Translations under genes and position numbers: made by a program
The notes under the pieces: model-generated
What the model saw: only the letters and a program-made list of their open reading frames with translations
What the model was told of the DNA's origin: nothing
Databases searched by the model: none
NCBI RefSeq assembly: GCF_002954775.1
Contig: NZ_PJME01000005.1
Location: 186,001-250,000, forward strand
Direction of reading: 5' to 3'
DNA length: 64,000 bases
From: Streptomyces geranii
GTDB taxonomy: Bacteria > Actinomycetota > Actinomycetes > Streptomycetales > Streptomycetaceae
In this document: positions 16,759 through 25,895 of the stretch, one piece after another
Layout: each line of letters opens with the position of its first letter
How positions within the stretch are numbered: position 1 is the first letter of the stretch

Positions 16759-18216
16759 TTGGACCCCAGCACCACCCTCCCCCACCTGCCGGACTGCGAA
16801 CCCATGCTCATCGGCGGCGACTGGACCACGGGGACCTCGCCGCAGCGGATCCCGGTGCTCGACCCCGCCACCCGCGAGCAGCTCACCACCATCGCCCAGG
16901 CGGGCCCGGACGAGGTGTCCGCAGCAGTCGCCGCGGCGTCCGCCGCACACCGCGACCGGCGCTGGCGCGGCCTGCCGCCCCGGCAGCGCCGTGACGTACT
17001 TCTGCGCCTCGCTGACCTGGTGGAGCGGGACGCCGAGCAGCTGGCGGTCCTGGACACGCTGGACAACGGCAAGGCCATCGAGCGTGCCCGTGGCGACGTG
17101 GACCTCGGTCTGCAGGCCATCCGGCACTTCGCGGGCGCCCCGGCCCGGCTGACCGGAACCGTGCACGCGGCCGGGCCCGACCGGCACGTCTACAGCGTGC
17201 GCGAACCGGTCGGTGTGGTCGCCGCCGTACTGCCGTGGAACTTCCCCTTCATGATCGCCGCCTGGAAGATCGCCCCGGCGCTGGCGGCAGGCTGCACGAT
17301 CGTGGTCAAACCGGCCGAGCAGACCCCGCTGACCGCGCTACGGCTGGCCGCGCTCTGTCTGGAGGCGGGCGTCCCCGAGGGGGTCGTCAACGTGGTGACG
17401 GGCGACGGTCGTACGGGGGCGGAGCTGGTCGCCCACCCGGATGTCGCCAAGGTGTCCTTCACCGGGTCCACCGAGGTCGGGCGGCTGATCATGGCCGCCG
17501 CCGCGCCGACGGTGAAGCGGCTCACCCTGGAACTCGGCGGCAAGTCGCCCAACATCGTCTTCGCGGACGCCGACCTGGAGGCCGCCGTACCGGCCGCCGT
17601 GCGTGCGGTGTTCGGGCACTCCGGGCAGATGTGCACCGCCGGGAGCCGACTTCTGGTCGAGCGGACAGTCGTCAAGGAGTTCCTCGACCTGCTGGTGCCC
17701 GCCGTGGAGGCCCTGCGGATCGGTCCGGGCCTGGACGGCGGTGTCAACATCGGTCCCCTGGTCTCGCAGGAGCAGTTCGACCGCGTCACGGCCTATGTCG
17801 AGCTGGGCCGGTCCGAGGGCGCCGAGGTGGCCGTGGGCGGCGAACCACTGCCCGGTCCCGGCTGGTTCGTCCGGCCGACCGTGTTCACAGGGGTCTCGCC
17901 CGAGATGCGGATCGCCCGCGAGGAGATCTTCGGGCCGGTCGCCGCGATCATCCCGTTCGACACGGAGGACGAGGCGATCGCCCTGGCCAACGACAGCGAG
18001 TACGGGCTCGCCGCCGGGGTGTGGACGAGCAGCCTGGCCCGCGCCCACCGCACCGCCGCCGCGCTGGAGGCGGGCACCGTGTGGGTCAACACCTACAACG
18101 AGTTCGACCCCGCCGTGGCCTTCGGCGGGATGAAGCAGTCCGGCCTCGGCAGGGACCTCGGCGACGCCGCCGTCGACGGGTTCACCGAGCTCAAGAGCAT
18201 CACGATCGCCCTGTGA
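16759..18216 (+). CDS. NAD(P)-dependent aldehyde dehydrogenase
   Basis: A 485-residue ALDH-superfamily enzyme. The catalytic Cys292 is in GQMCTAGSR, the general-base Glu258 in ELGGKSPN, and the cofactor motif is FTGSTEVGR. The C-terminal NTYNEFDPAVAFGGMKQSG is close to betaine- and aminoaldehyde dehydrogenases. I chose a TTG start at 16759 because GAAGGAG lies six bases upstream, and the residues from there align with the family. It probably oxidises the aldehyde made by the amine oxidases of the cluster. The following fusion gene overlaps its stop (GTGA). Confidence 0.92.
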   Translation: MDPSTTLPHLPDCEPMLIGGDWTTGTSPQRIPVLDPATREQLTTIAQAGPDEVSAAVAAASAAHRDRRWRGLPPRQRRDVLLRLADLVERDAEQLAVLDTLDNGKAIERARGDVDLGLQAIRHFAGAPARLTGTVHAAGPDRHVYSVREPVGVVAAVLPWNFPFMIAAWKIAPALAAGCTIVVKPAEQTPLTALRLAALCLEAGVPEGVVNVVTGDGRTGAELVAHPDVAKVSFTGSTEVGRLIMAAAAPTVKRLTLELGGKSPNIVFADADLEAAVPAAVRAVFGHSGQMCTAGSRLLVERTVVKEFLDLLVPAVEALRIGPGLDGGVNIGPLVSQEQFDRVTAYVELGRSEGAEVAVGGEPLPGPGWFVRPTVFTGVSPEMRIAREEIFGPVAAIIPFDTEDEAIALANDSEYGLAAGVWTSSLARAHRTAAALEAGTVWVNTYNEFDPAVAFGGMKQSGLGRDLGDAAVDGFTELKSITIAL

Positions 18217-20744
18217 GCGCCCCCGTGACGACCGGCACCACGGCCGCGCCCGCGTCCCCGACCACCCGTACACCGGACGTCGCCGCCGAACGCGCCCGGA
18301 CCCCCGGCTGCGCCACCGGCCACCACTTCAACGCGGCCGGCGCGGCCCTCCTGGCCGACGCCACCGTCGACGCGGTCATCGACCACCTCCGCGCCGAGAG
18401 CCTGTCCGGCGGCTACGAGGCCGCCAAGCACGCGGCCCCCGCCCTGGACGCCGTCTACGCACGCACCGCCCGCCTCCTCGGCGTCGGCCCGGACGAGGTG
18501 GCCCTCGTCGAGAGCGCGACGGCGGGCTGGCAGCGCGCGGTGTCGGCACTGCGACTGCGCCCCGGCGACCGCGTCCTCGCCGCCCGCTCCAGCTACGTCA
18601 GCTGCGCCCTGCACCTGTTGGCGGCCGAGCGCGACCTCGGCGTCCGGGTGGAGCTGCTGCCCAACGCCCCTGATGGAGCGGTGGACTTGGCGGCGCTGGA
18701 GGCGGCACTGCGCGCGAGTCCCACAGCGCTGGTCACGGCGGCCCAGGTGCCGACCTCCTCGGGCCTGGTCGAACCCGCCGCCGAAATCGGCGCGTTGGCG
18801 AGGGCCCATGGCGTGCCCTTCCTCCTCGACGCCACGCAGTCGCTCGGCCAACTGCCCGTCGACATGGGCGCCATCGGCTGCGACCTCCTCATCGGAACCG
18901 GCCGCAAGTTCCTGCGCGCCCCGCGCGGCACCGGCCTGCTCGCGGTCCGCCGCCCGCTCCTCGAACGACTCGCCCCCGAGGCCCCCGACGTCCGGGGTGC
19001 GCTCTGGACCGCCGAGCGCAGCTGGGAACTGGTGCCGGACGCCAAGAGGTTCGAGCTGTGGGAGGCCGCGCACGCCCTGCGCCTCGGCCTGGGCGCCGCC
19101 CTGGCCGCCCTCGACTCCCTGGGCGTGGACATGGTCGCCGGTCACCTGGCGAGACTCGCCGCAGGCCTGCGGGAGCGCCTCGCGGAACTGCCCGGCGTAC
19201 ACATCACCGACCCCCCGGCCGCCGGCGGCGCCATCGTCACCTTCGTGCTCGACGGCCTGGACGCCTCCGACGTACAGCGCGAACTCGCCGAACGCCGGGT
19301 GCACTTGATCGCGGTACCGGCCGGACACGGGCGCTGGGACATGGATCCCCGGGGACTGACCAAGGTGGTCCGGGCCTCGGTGCACGTCTACAACGACCAG
19401 TCGGACCTGGACGCGCTGGTGGAGGCGGTGCGGGAGATCGTGCGGGCGCACGGGACCGACGTACGGGCTGCCGGGCGGAGGACAGTTTCCGAGGCGCCGA
19501 CGCCGAAGGCGGACGTACGGGACGGACCAAGGGCGGTTACGGAGATGCCGACGCCCCATGTCGCCACCTCGCCCGCACCCCGCGTGACGCCCCATGTCAG
19601 CGCCTCGCCCGCACCCCGTGCGACGCCCCGTCCGACCTCCCGCTGCCACGACGCGATCGTCGTCGGTCTCGGTGTCCACGGCAGCGCCGCCCTGCACCGG
19701 CTGGCCGCACGCGGACTCGACGTCCTGGGCCTGGAGCAGTACGCGTCGGTCCACGAGCTGGGCTCCTCGCACGGTGCGACCCGGATGATCCGGCGCGCGT
19801 ATCCCCACCCCGACTGGGACGGCCTGGTGGACACCGCGTACCGGGCCTGGGCGGAGCTGGAGGAGGCCTCGAAGATCCAACTCCTCGACATCACCGGGGG
19901 TTTGTACGCGGCGCCGCTGGACCGGCCCGATCCGCTACGCGGCCCCGGCTGTCGACAGGTGGACCCCGAGGAGGCGGCGCGGATCTTCCCGGGGCTGCGA
20001 CTGCCCGCCGGATTCGGCGCGGTGCACGACCCGGGGGCCGGGATCATCGACGCGCGGGAGACGCTACGGGCCCAACTCGCCCTGGCCGAACGGTCGGGCG
20101 CGAGGGTGCTGGACCGTACGCCGGTCCTCGACTGGCAGCCGGACGGCGACGAGGTCGTCGTACGCACCGCCGACAACCGCGAACTGCGCACGCGCCGCCT
20201 GGTGCTGTGCACGGGCCCGTGGACGGCGACCCAAGTACCTTCCCTGGCTCAGCATCTGACGGTCACTCGGATCGTGAACGCCTACTTCGCGGCCGACCCC
20301 GAGGGCCCGCTGGGCAGGTCCGGTCTGGGCAGCTTCTCGGTGGATCTGCCGCAGGGCCTGCTGTACGGGTTCCCGGCGGCCGACGGTCGCGGCCTGAAGG
20401 CGGGGCTGGACAGCGGCCCGGCCTGGGATCCCGACGCACCCCGTCCCCCGGCGAGCGCGGACGAACTCGCCCTGCTCGCCGAGGCGGTGGCGCAGGTGCT
20501 GCCCGGGGCCGGACCGGTGACCGAGAGTCTGACGTGCCTGTACACGATGACGGCGGACCGTCGCTTCATCGTCGGCGAAGTACCGGGCGTGCCGCAGGTG
20601 TTGGTGGCGTCGGCCTGCTCGGGGCACGGGTTCAAGTTCGGCCCGGCGATCGGTGAGGCGCTGGCCGATCTGGTGTGCGGGACGGCCCGCCCGGACCTTG
20701 AATTCCTCTCCCCGGCACGGCTGTTGACGGGTAGGGACCGATGA
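18213..20744 (+). CDS. Fused class V aminotransferase and MSOX/MTOX-type FAD amine oxidase
   Basis: An 843-residue two-enzyme polypeptide. Residues about 30-410 are a PLP class V aminotransferase/cysteine-desulfurase-like domain (EgtE group): DATQSLGQLPVDMGAIGCD, then the PLP Lys232 in GTGRKFLRAPRGTG. A Pro/Ala/Thr-rich linker of about 65 residues contains the repeat SPAPRVTP/SPAPRATP. From about 480 a D-amino-acid-oxidase fold begins (IVVGLGVHGSAA). Cys775 in CLYTMTADRRFIVG matches the covalent-flavin Cys of monomeric sarcosine oxidase and N-methyltryptophan oxidase. The GTG start overlaps the ALDH stop. The two activities probably act in sequence on an amine or N-methyl amino acid. I know of no named protein with this layout. 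Confidence 0.85.
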   Translation: MSAPVTTGTTAAPASPTTRTPDVAAERARTPGCATGHHFNAAGAALLADATVDAVIDHLRAESLSGGYEAAKHAAPALDAVYARTARLLGVGPDEVALVESATAGWQRAVSALRLRPGDRVLAARSSYVSCALHLLAAERDLGVRVELLPNAPDGAVDLAALEAALRASPTALVTAAQVPTSSGLVEPAAEIGALARAHGVPFLLDATQSLGQLPVDMGAIGCDLLIGTGRKFLRAPRGTGLLAVRRPLLERLAPEAPDVRGALWTAERSWELVPDAKRFELWEAAHALRLGLGAALAALDSLGVDMVAGHLARLAAGLRERLAELPGVHITDPPAAGGAIVTFVLDGLDASDVQRELAERRVHLIAVPAGHGRWDMDPRGLTKVVRASVHVYNDQSDLDALVEAVREIVRAHGTDVRAAGRRTVSEAPTPKADVRDGPRAVTEMPTPHVATSPAPRVTPHVSASPAPRATPRPTSRCHDAIVVGLGVHGSAALHRLAARGLDVLGLEQYASVHELGSSHGATRMIRRAYPHPDWDGLVDTAYRAWAELEEASKIQLLDITGGLYAAPLDRPDPLRGPGCRQVDPEEAARIFPGLRLPAGFGAVHDPGAGIIDARETLRAQLALAERSGARVLDRTPVLDWQPDGDEVVVRTADNRELRTRRLVLCTGPWTATQVPSLAQHLTVTRIVNAYFAADPEGPLGRSGLGSFSVDLPQGLLYGFPAADGRGLKAGLDSGPAWDPDAPRPPASADELALLAEAVAQVLPGAGPVTESLTCLYTMTADRRFIVGEVPGVPQVLVASACSGHGFKFGPAIGEALADLVCGTARPDLEFLSPARLLTGRDR

Positions 20745-20809
20745 CGAACCCCACGACGGTCACCGCAGCAGAGTCACCCGTCCCACTCACCCCACCCGCC
20801 TCAGCCGCC

Positions 20810-21499
20810 TCAGCCGTGGAAAACGGTCTGGGAACGGCGCTCGTACCAGGCCGTCAGATGCTCGCCCGAGCTGATGACGTGGTCGCGCATGGCGTCGTCG
20901 GCGCGGTCGGGGTCGCGGGCGGTCAGGGCTTCGATGATCGCCTCGTGCTGGCGGATGTTCTCCAGCCGGTGGCGTTCGTCGCCGGCGAGGGCGAGCGAGG
21001 AGACGTTGCGCGGGAAGCTCTCGTTTATGCGGTCGATCATCCGGCTCAGCCAGGGGTTGTCGGCCGCCACGCAGACCACGGTGTGGAAGCAGTCGTTGGC
21101 GGCGGTGGTGGCGGGGCTGCCCCCGGCCTCGCGCTCGGCGGCCTCGTGCAGGACCGCGTTGTGCTCGCGGAGTTCGGCGAGTTGGCGCTCGGTGATGCGG
21201 GTGGCGGCACGCCGGGCGGCCAGGCCCTCCAGTTCGGCGCGCACCTCGTACGCCTGGCGCACCTCCCAGGGCGCGGGCACCCGGACGACCGCGCCGCGAT
21301 GGGGCTGCATCTCGATCAGGCCGCCGTTCTGCAGCTGACGCAGCGCCTCGCGCACGGGAGTGCGGCTGACCCCGAACTCGGCGGCCAGGGCCGCCTGGCG
21401 CAGCGGTTTGCCGATCGCCAGTTCGCCGTTCATGATCCGCGCGCGGATGCGGGCCGCGATGTCGTCGACGAGGGGGCCCTCGTCTGTGTGGGGCGTCAT
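20810..21499 (-). CDS. GntR-family regulator, FadR/VanR (FCD) subfamily
   Basis: A 229-residue repressor. The N-terminal winged helix (residues about 10-75) has the family core AALAAEFGVSRTPVREALRQL and GAVVRVP. The all-helical FCD ligand domain has likely metal-site residues in ANDCFH, RQHEAII and MRDHV. It is transcribed divergently from the cyclase gene across a 136-base gap holding operator C, so it probably represses itself and the second catabolic unit. The same paired boxes at sites A and B suggest it controls the first unit too. The inducer is likely a pathway acid or amine. Confidence 0.9.
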   Translation of the reverse strand: MTPHTDEGPLVDDIAARIRARIMNGELAIGKPLRQAALAAEFGVSRTPVREALRQLQNGGLIEMQPHRGAVVRVPAPWEVRQAYEVRAELEGLAARRAATRITERQLAELREHNAVLHEAAEREAGGSPATTAANDCFHTVVCVAADNPWLSRMIDRINESFPRNVSSLALAGDERHRLENIRQHEAIIEALTARDPDRADDAMRDHVISSGEHLTAWYERRSQTVFHG

Positions 21500-21591
21500 C
21501 GGAGTCGGTCAAGCCCTTCTCGGGGTCGGTCGGAGGTGCGCGGTGGTGGAGCAGTTTCCCATGCACCCGAGGGCATCCACAGCCATCACTT

Positions 21592-21624
21592 ATTGGATCC
21601 ACTTCCATGATATCCGCATCCAAT
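21592..21624. promoter_or_regulatory. Paired GntR-type operator (site C)
   Basis: Box 1 is ATTGGATCCACT at 21592-21603. Box 2 is TCCGCATCCAAT at 21613-21624, ending directly before the AGGAG ribosome site of the cyclase gene. The centres (21597.5 and 21618.5) are again 21 bp apart. The pair sits in the gap between the divergent GntR and cyclase genes, a natural place for autoregulation. Confidence 0.7.
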
Positions 21625-21635
21625 AGGAGCACAGC

Positions 21636-22295
21636 ATGAACATGATCCTGGATTTCGCCAAGGCCATCGATGTGTCCGTCCCGATCCACCCCGGAATGCT
21701 GCACTGGGGCCGCCGTCCCGAGCTGGAGATCGTGGAGTCCCGCACCGCCGGTGACCCGTCCAACGTGAGCCGCTGGCGCATCGGTGCCCACACCGGCACC
21801 CACATCGACGCGCCCGCCCACTTCATCGACGGCGGAAAGACCGTCGACCAGCTCGACCTGTCCGCGCTCAACGGCACCGCGAGGGTCCTCGACCTGACCC
21901 ATGTGAAGGAGCAGATCACCGCCGCCGACCTGGACGCGGCCGGGCTCGGCGACGAGGAACGAGTACTGCTGCGCACCAGCAACTCGGAGGGCGTACTGCG
22001 CAGCCCCTGGAAGGCAAGGGAGTGGGTCGGCCTGGCCCCCGACGGCGCTGAGCGCCTCATAGAAGCCGGGGTGCGCACGGCGGGCATCGACTACCTGAGC
22101 ATCGAGGCCGTCGCCTACACCACCCACTGGGAGACCCATCAACTCCTGTGCGCCGCCGACGTGTTGATCCTCGAAGTGGTCGACCTGCTGCACACCCCGC
22201 CGGGCGTCTACGACATGCTCTCGCTCCCCCTGCCCTTGCAGGGCGCCGAGGCCGCCCCCTCCCGGACGGTGCTCCTGCCGAGGGACGACGCGTGA
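21636..22295 (+). CDS. Cyclase-family (kynurenine-formamidase-like) metal hydrolase
   Basis: A 219-residue cytosolic enzyme of the cyclase superfamily. The signature HxGTHxDxPxH is AHTGTHIDAPAHF (His52, His56, Asp58, His62). Relatives hydrolyse aryl formamides (KynB), isatin or other lactam-like rings using Zn or Mn. It is the first gene of the second unit, with AGGAG five bases before its ATG and operator C directly upstream. It could open a ring or remove a formyl group in the pathway. Confidence 0.88.
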   Translation: MNMILDFAKAIDVSVPIHPGMLHWGRRPELEIVESRTAGDPSNVSRWRIGAHTGTHIDAPAHFIDGGKTVDQLDLSALNGTARVLDLTHVKEQITAADLDAAGLGDEERVLLRTSNSEGVLRSPWKAREWVGLAPDGAERLIEAGVRTAGIDYLSIEAVAYTTHWETHQLLCAADVLILEVVDLLHTPPGVYDMLSLPLPLQGAEAAPSRTVLLPRDDA

Positions 22296-23920
22296 GCACC
22301 GGCTCCCGGCTGATCCTCGCCGCACCGCACCCGGCGGCGCTCGCTGCCGCCGGCCGAGCGGCCGAGCGCGGCGGCAACGCGGTGGACACGGCGCTGGCCG
22401 CAGCCGCCGCCCTGACTGTCGTCTACCCCCACCAGTGTTCCCTGGGCGGCGACTTGATCGCCCTCGTCCACTCCCCCGACGGCACCGTGCACGCGATCGT
22501 GTCGGCCGGGGCAGCCGCGCAGAACGTGGACGTCGAGGCGCTTCGGGCGGCGGACGGACGGATGCCCGCGCAGGGGCCGCAGACCGTGACCGTACCCGGC
22601 GTGGTGGCCGGCTGGGCGGCCCTCGCCGAGTCCTACGGCACCCCGGGCGCCCTCGCCTCCGCCCTGCGGGACGCGGCCGACCTGGCGGAGAACGGCGCCA
22701 CGGTCTCGCCGGGCCTGGCCCGCGCCGTGACCGAACGCGCCGAACAGATAGCAGCAGACCCCGGCCTCACGACCCTGCTGACCGCCCCCGACGGGTCCCC
22801 CCTCACCGAGGGCGCCCCACTCCCCCAGCCACAACTGGCCGCTGTACTAAGCGACTTGGCCGACGATCCATGGTCCTTCTACCGGGGCGAGGTGGCCGAG
22901 GCCCTCGCGGAGGGCCTACGCCGGGCTGGCAGCCCCCTGACGGCCGCCGACCTGGCGGCGCACCGACCGGAGACAGTCGAGCCGTTGACGCTGGACACGG
23001 CCGGGACGCGCTGGTGGGCGGCACCTCCACCGAGCCAGGGGGCAACGCTGCTGGCGGTGCTGGGAACTGGTGAACTCCGGTGCGATGAAGCGCCCCGAAA
23101 GGGGCGCGGGGAACTGCGCGCCCAGCCCCCACCGCCCCGCAGCCAACAACGCACCCACGCAGCCGCACACTTGGCCCAACTCTCCCAAGATGCCTCGGCA
23201 GCCCGCGACCGCCTCCTGGGCGACCCACGCGGTACCCAACTGGACCTGGACGGACTACTACACCCCGCCCCACTCGCCGGAGCCGACCCCCCGAAACCCC
23301 CCTCCCGCCCGTCCGGCGACACCGTAGCCATCACGGCAGTGGACGCCTCCGGCCTGGCGATCTCCCTCATCCAGAGCGTCTACCAGACCTTCGGCTCCGG
23401 CATCTGCGACCCCACTACCGGCATCGTCCTGCACAACCGAGGCTCGGCCTTCAGCCTGGACCCCGGCCACCCCGCACTCATCGGCCCCGGCCTACGCCCC
23501 CCGCACACCCTGTGCCCGATACTCGGCCGCTCCGCCGACCTCCTCCTCGCCGCCGGGTGCCAGGGCGGCCGGGCCCAGCCGCAGATCCTCGCCCAGACCG
23601 TGCCCGCCCTGATGGACCCGGACGCCGATCCGGCCACCATCCTGGACCGCCCGCGCTGGGTGGTCGGCGCCCGCGACATCGGCCACGAGACCCAGACCCT
23701 GCTGGCCGAGCCCGGGTCGGTCCCCACCGCCACGACCACCCTCCCGTCCGGCCTGCCGGTCGTCGTCACCCCCGGCCGCACCGACCTGGCCGGCCACACC
23801 CAGGCCGTACGACTGACCGCCGACGGCCGCCTCGACGGCGCCGCCGATCCACGCGCCGACGGCGGCACCGTGCTGTGCGGCGGCCCGGCCATCCCCGTCC
23901 CGGAAGGACACCCCGCATGA
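22292..23920 (+). CDS. Gamma-glutamyltransferase-like Ntn hydrolase
   Basis: A 542-residue protein of the gamma-glutamyltranspeptidase family. The likely autoprocessing nucleophile is Thr344 in GDTVAITAVDASG, aligned on the VVDxxG pattern. Other family segments are QGPQTVTVPGVVAGW and the C-terminal PALIGPGLRPPHTLCP. There is no signal peptide, so it is probably cytoplasmic, unlike classical periplasmic GGT. Residues about 264-290 are foreign-looking and encoded by a repeat (23084-23160). With the GS-like ligase downstream it could remove gamma-glutamyl groups added earlier. The GTG start overlaps the cyclase stop. Confidence 0.85.
   Translation: MSTGSRLILAAPHPAALAAAGRAAERGGNAVDTALAAAAALTVVYPHQCSLGGDLIALVHSPDGTVHAIVSAGAAAQNVDVEALRAADGRMPAQGPQTVTVPGVVAGWAALAESYGTPGALASALRDAADLAENGATVSPGLARAVTERAEQIAADPGLTTLLTAPDGSPLTEGAPLPQPQLAAVLSDLADDPWSFYRGEVAEALAEGLRRAGSPLTAADLAAHRPETVEPLTLDTAGTRWWAAPPPSQGATLLAVLGTGELRCDEAPRKGRGELRAQPPPPRSQQRTHAAAHLAQLSQDASAARDRLLGDPRGTQLDLDGLLHPAPLAGADPPKPPSRPSGDTVAITAVDASGLAISLIQSVYQTFGSGICDPTTGIVLHNRGSAFSLDPGHPALIGPGLRPPHTLCPILGRSADLLLAAGCQGGRAQPQILAQTVPALMDPDADPATILDRPRWVVGARDIGHETQTLLAEPGSVPTATTTLPSGLPVVVTPGRTDLAGHTQAVRLTADGRLDGAADPRADGGTVLCGGPAIPVPEGHPA
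23084..23160. repeat. Streptomyces-type palindromic repeat inside a coding sequence
   Basis: It contains the perfect hairpin GCGCCCCGAAAGGGGCGC (23090-23107) followed by GGGGAACTGCGCGCCCAGCC. From memory this is the signature of a very abundant intergenic repeat in Streptomyces genomes. Here it lies in frame inside the gamma-glutamyltransferase gene and adds about 26 residues between conserved blocks. A genome search would confirm copy number. Confidence 0.6.
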
Positions 23921-25866
23921 GCACCCTCGCCCCCGAACCCGTACCGGCGACCGACGCACCACACCCGCTGGACCCACTGACGGTCACCGAACTCACCGCC
24001 GCCGTAACGGTGTTGAAGGCGGACACCCGGGTCACCGAGGACGCGCGCTTCTGGGGCGTGGCCCTGGACGAGGACCACGCCCGCCACGCCGCCCCCGGCG
24101 AGCCGAGACGAGCCCGCGCGGTCGTGATCTGCCCCTCCGCACACCTCGCCTACGAGGTCGCCCTGGAACTCGGCGACAAGCCCCAGACCACCGCCTGGCG
24201 GGAGTTGGACGTACGCAGCCCGGGCTGCTCCTCCGAGGAGGCCCGCCAGGCCGCCGCCATGTGCCGGGCCGACCCCCGCTTCAAGGAGGCCCTCGCCCTG
24301 CGCGGCATCCACGACGTGTCGCTGGTCATGGTCGACCCGGAGTCGATCGGCGGCTTCGAACCGCCCGAGTACCCGGGTCGCAGGCTGACCTGGGGCAGCG
24401 TCTGGCACCGCACGTCCGAGGACGACAACGGCTACGCACGCCCGGTGCAGGGCGTCGTACCGATCATCGACATGGAGTCGATGGAGATCCTGCACATCGA
24501 GGACCACGGGATCGTCCCCCTGTCGGAGGAGTCGGGCGTGTTCAGCGCGGGCGTCGTGCCGGAGCGAACGGGCCTCAAACCACTGGAAGTTGTCCAGCCG
24601 GACGGCCCCAGCTTCACCGTCACCGGGCAACGGCTCGACTGGCAGGGCTGGTCGGTCCGGGTCGGCTTCAGCCACCGCGAGGGCCTGGTGCTGCACGACC
24701 TGACCTTCGACGCGGCCGGGAAGGGCCCGCGCCAGGTGATCCGCCGTGCGGCGGTGAACGAGATGTACGTCCCCTACTTCGACACCGCCTCCACCCAGTA
24801 CCGCAAGAACTTCTTCGACTGGGGCGAGTACGGCGCGGGCCCGCTCACCAACTCCCTTGCCCTGGGCTGCGACTGCCTCGGCGTGATCCAGTACTTCGAC
24901 GCGGCGGTGCTCGGCGGCGACGGCGTCCCCCGGCTCATCCCCAACGCCGTCTGTGTGCACGAGGAGGACGACGGCATCCTCTGGAAGCACCACGACGGCC
25001 GCACCGGCCGCACCGAGGTCCGCCGCTCCCGCCGGCTGATCATCTCGGCGTTCGCCACGGTCGCCAACTACGACTACGGCTTCTACTGGTCGCTGTACCA
25101 GGACGGTTCGGTGATGCTGGAGATCAAGATGACCGGCATCCTCTCCGCGACCGGTGTCACGGAGGACGAGGAGACCCCGTACGCGCGCCGGGTCGCCCCG
25201 AACGTCGCGGTCACCAACCACCAGCACTTCTTCGCCGTACGCCTGGACATGGCGGTGGACGGCACCGCCAACCGTCTGGTCGAGGTGACGGCGGAGCCGG
25301 AGACGGACCCGGACCTCAACCCGTACGGCAACGCGGCCCGCACCGTCCTGCGTCCGATCCTCAGCGAGGCGGAGGGCGCCCGGAGCACGGACCCCTCGCG
25401 CGCGCTGCACTGGCGGGTGGAGAGCACCGAGGCCCGCAACCGGATGGGCGAACCGACCGCGTACCGCGTGCACTTGGAGAACACGGCGGTGCTCCCGGTG
25501 CGCGAGGACAGTGTGTGTGCCCGCCGAGCCCCGTTCGTGGGGCGGCAGTTGTGGGCGACGGCCTACGACCCGGACCGACGTTTCGTCGCCGGCGAGTATC
25601 CCAACCAGGCCGAGCCGGGAGCCGACGGTGTGCACAAGTGGCAGGAGGAGAACCGCTCGTTGGACGGCACCGACCTGGTGCTGTGGGCCACGATCGGCTC
25701 CCACCACTTCCCGCGCCCCGAGGAGTGGCCGGTGATGCCGGTGGCCAAGGCCCGGCTACGACTGGAACCGGACGGCTTCTTCGACCGGAACCCGGCCCTG
25801 GACGTGCCCGCGCCGGTCTCCTGCCACACACCGAGCCCCTCGGCCCCGGACCACTGCTGCGGCTGA
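23917..25866 (+). CDS. Copper amine oxidase (TPQ-containing)
   Basis: A 649-residue primary-amine oxidase that makes aldehyde, ammonia and H2O2. The TPQ precursor is Tyr385 in TVANYDYG, the catalytic base Asp301 is in FFDWGEYG, and copper ligands are His435/His437 (NHQHFF) and His596 or His597 (GSHHFP). This spacing closely matches Arthrobacter phenylethylamine oxidase. There is no signal peptide, so it is cytosolic. The start overlaps the GGT stop (ATGA). The extra ending SCHTPSPSAPDHCCG is Cys-rich. Products would feed the aldehyde dehydrogenase of the first unit. Confidence 0.93.
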   Translation: MSTLAPEPVPATDAPHPLDPLTVTELTAAVTVLKADTRVTEDARFWGVALDEDHARHAAPGEPRRARAVVICPSAHLAYEVALELGDKPQTTAWRELDVRSPGCSSEEARQAAAMCRADPRFKEALALRGIHDVSLVMVDPESIGGFEPPEYPGRRLTWGSVWHRTSEDDNGYARPVQGVVPIIDMESMEILHIEDHGIVPLSEESGVFSAGVVPERTGLKPLEVVQPDGPSFTVTGQRLDWQGWSVRVGFSHREGLVLHDLTFDAAGKGPRQVIRRAAVNEMYVPYFDTASTQYRKNFFDWGEYGAGPLTNSLALGCDCLGVIQYFDAAVLGGDGVPRLIPNAVCVHEEDDGILWKHHDGRTGRTEVRRSRRLIISAFATVANYDYGFYWSLYQDGSVMLEIKMTGILSATGVTEDEETPYARRVAPNVAVTNHQHFFAVRLDMAVDGTANRLVEVTAEPETDPDLNPYGNAARTVLRPILSEAEGARSTDPSRALHWRVESTEARNRMGEPTAYRVHLENTAVLPVREDSVCARRAPFVGRQLWATAYDPDRRFVAGEYPNQAEPGADGVHKWQEENRSLDGTDLVLWATIGSHHFPRPEEWPVMPVAKARLRLEPDGFFDRNPALDVPAPVSCHTPSPSAPDHCCG

Positions 25867-25895
25867 CCGCGCCCCCTCCGTCAGAAAGGCGTCCC

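Noticed and set aside
18093..19880. A long minus-strand frame opposite the aminotransferase half of the fusion gene.
   Set aside because: The composition is typical of a shadow frame; the plus-strand protein has clear PLP and FAD motifs.
23090..23107. Hairpin considered as a transcription terminator.
   Set aside because: It lies inside an uninterrupted gene with conserved sequence on both sides, so a mobile or intergenic-type repeat is a better reading.
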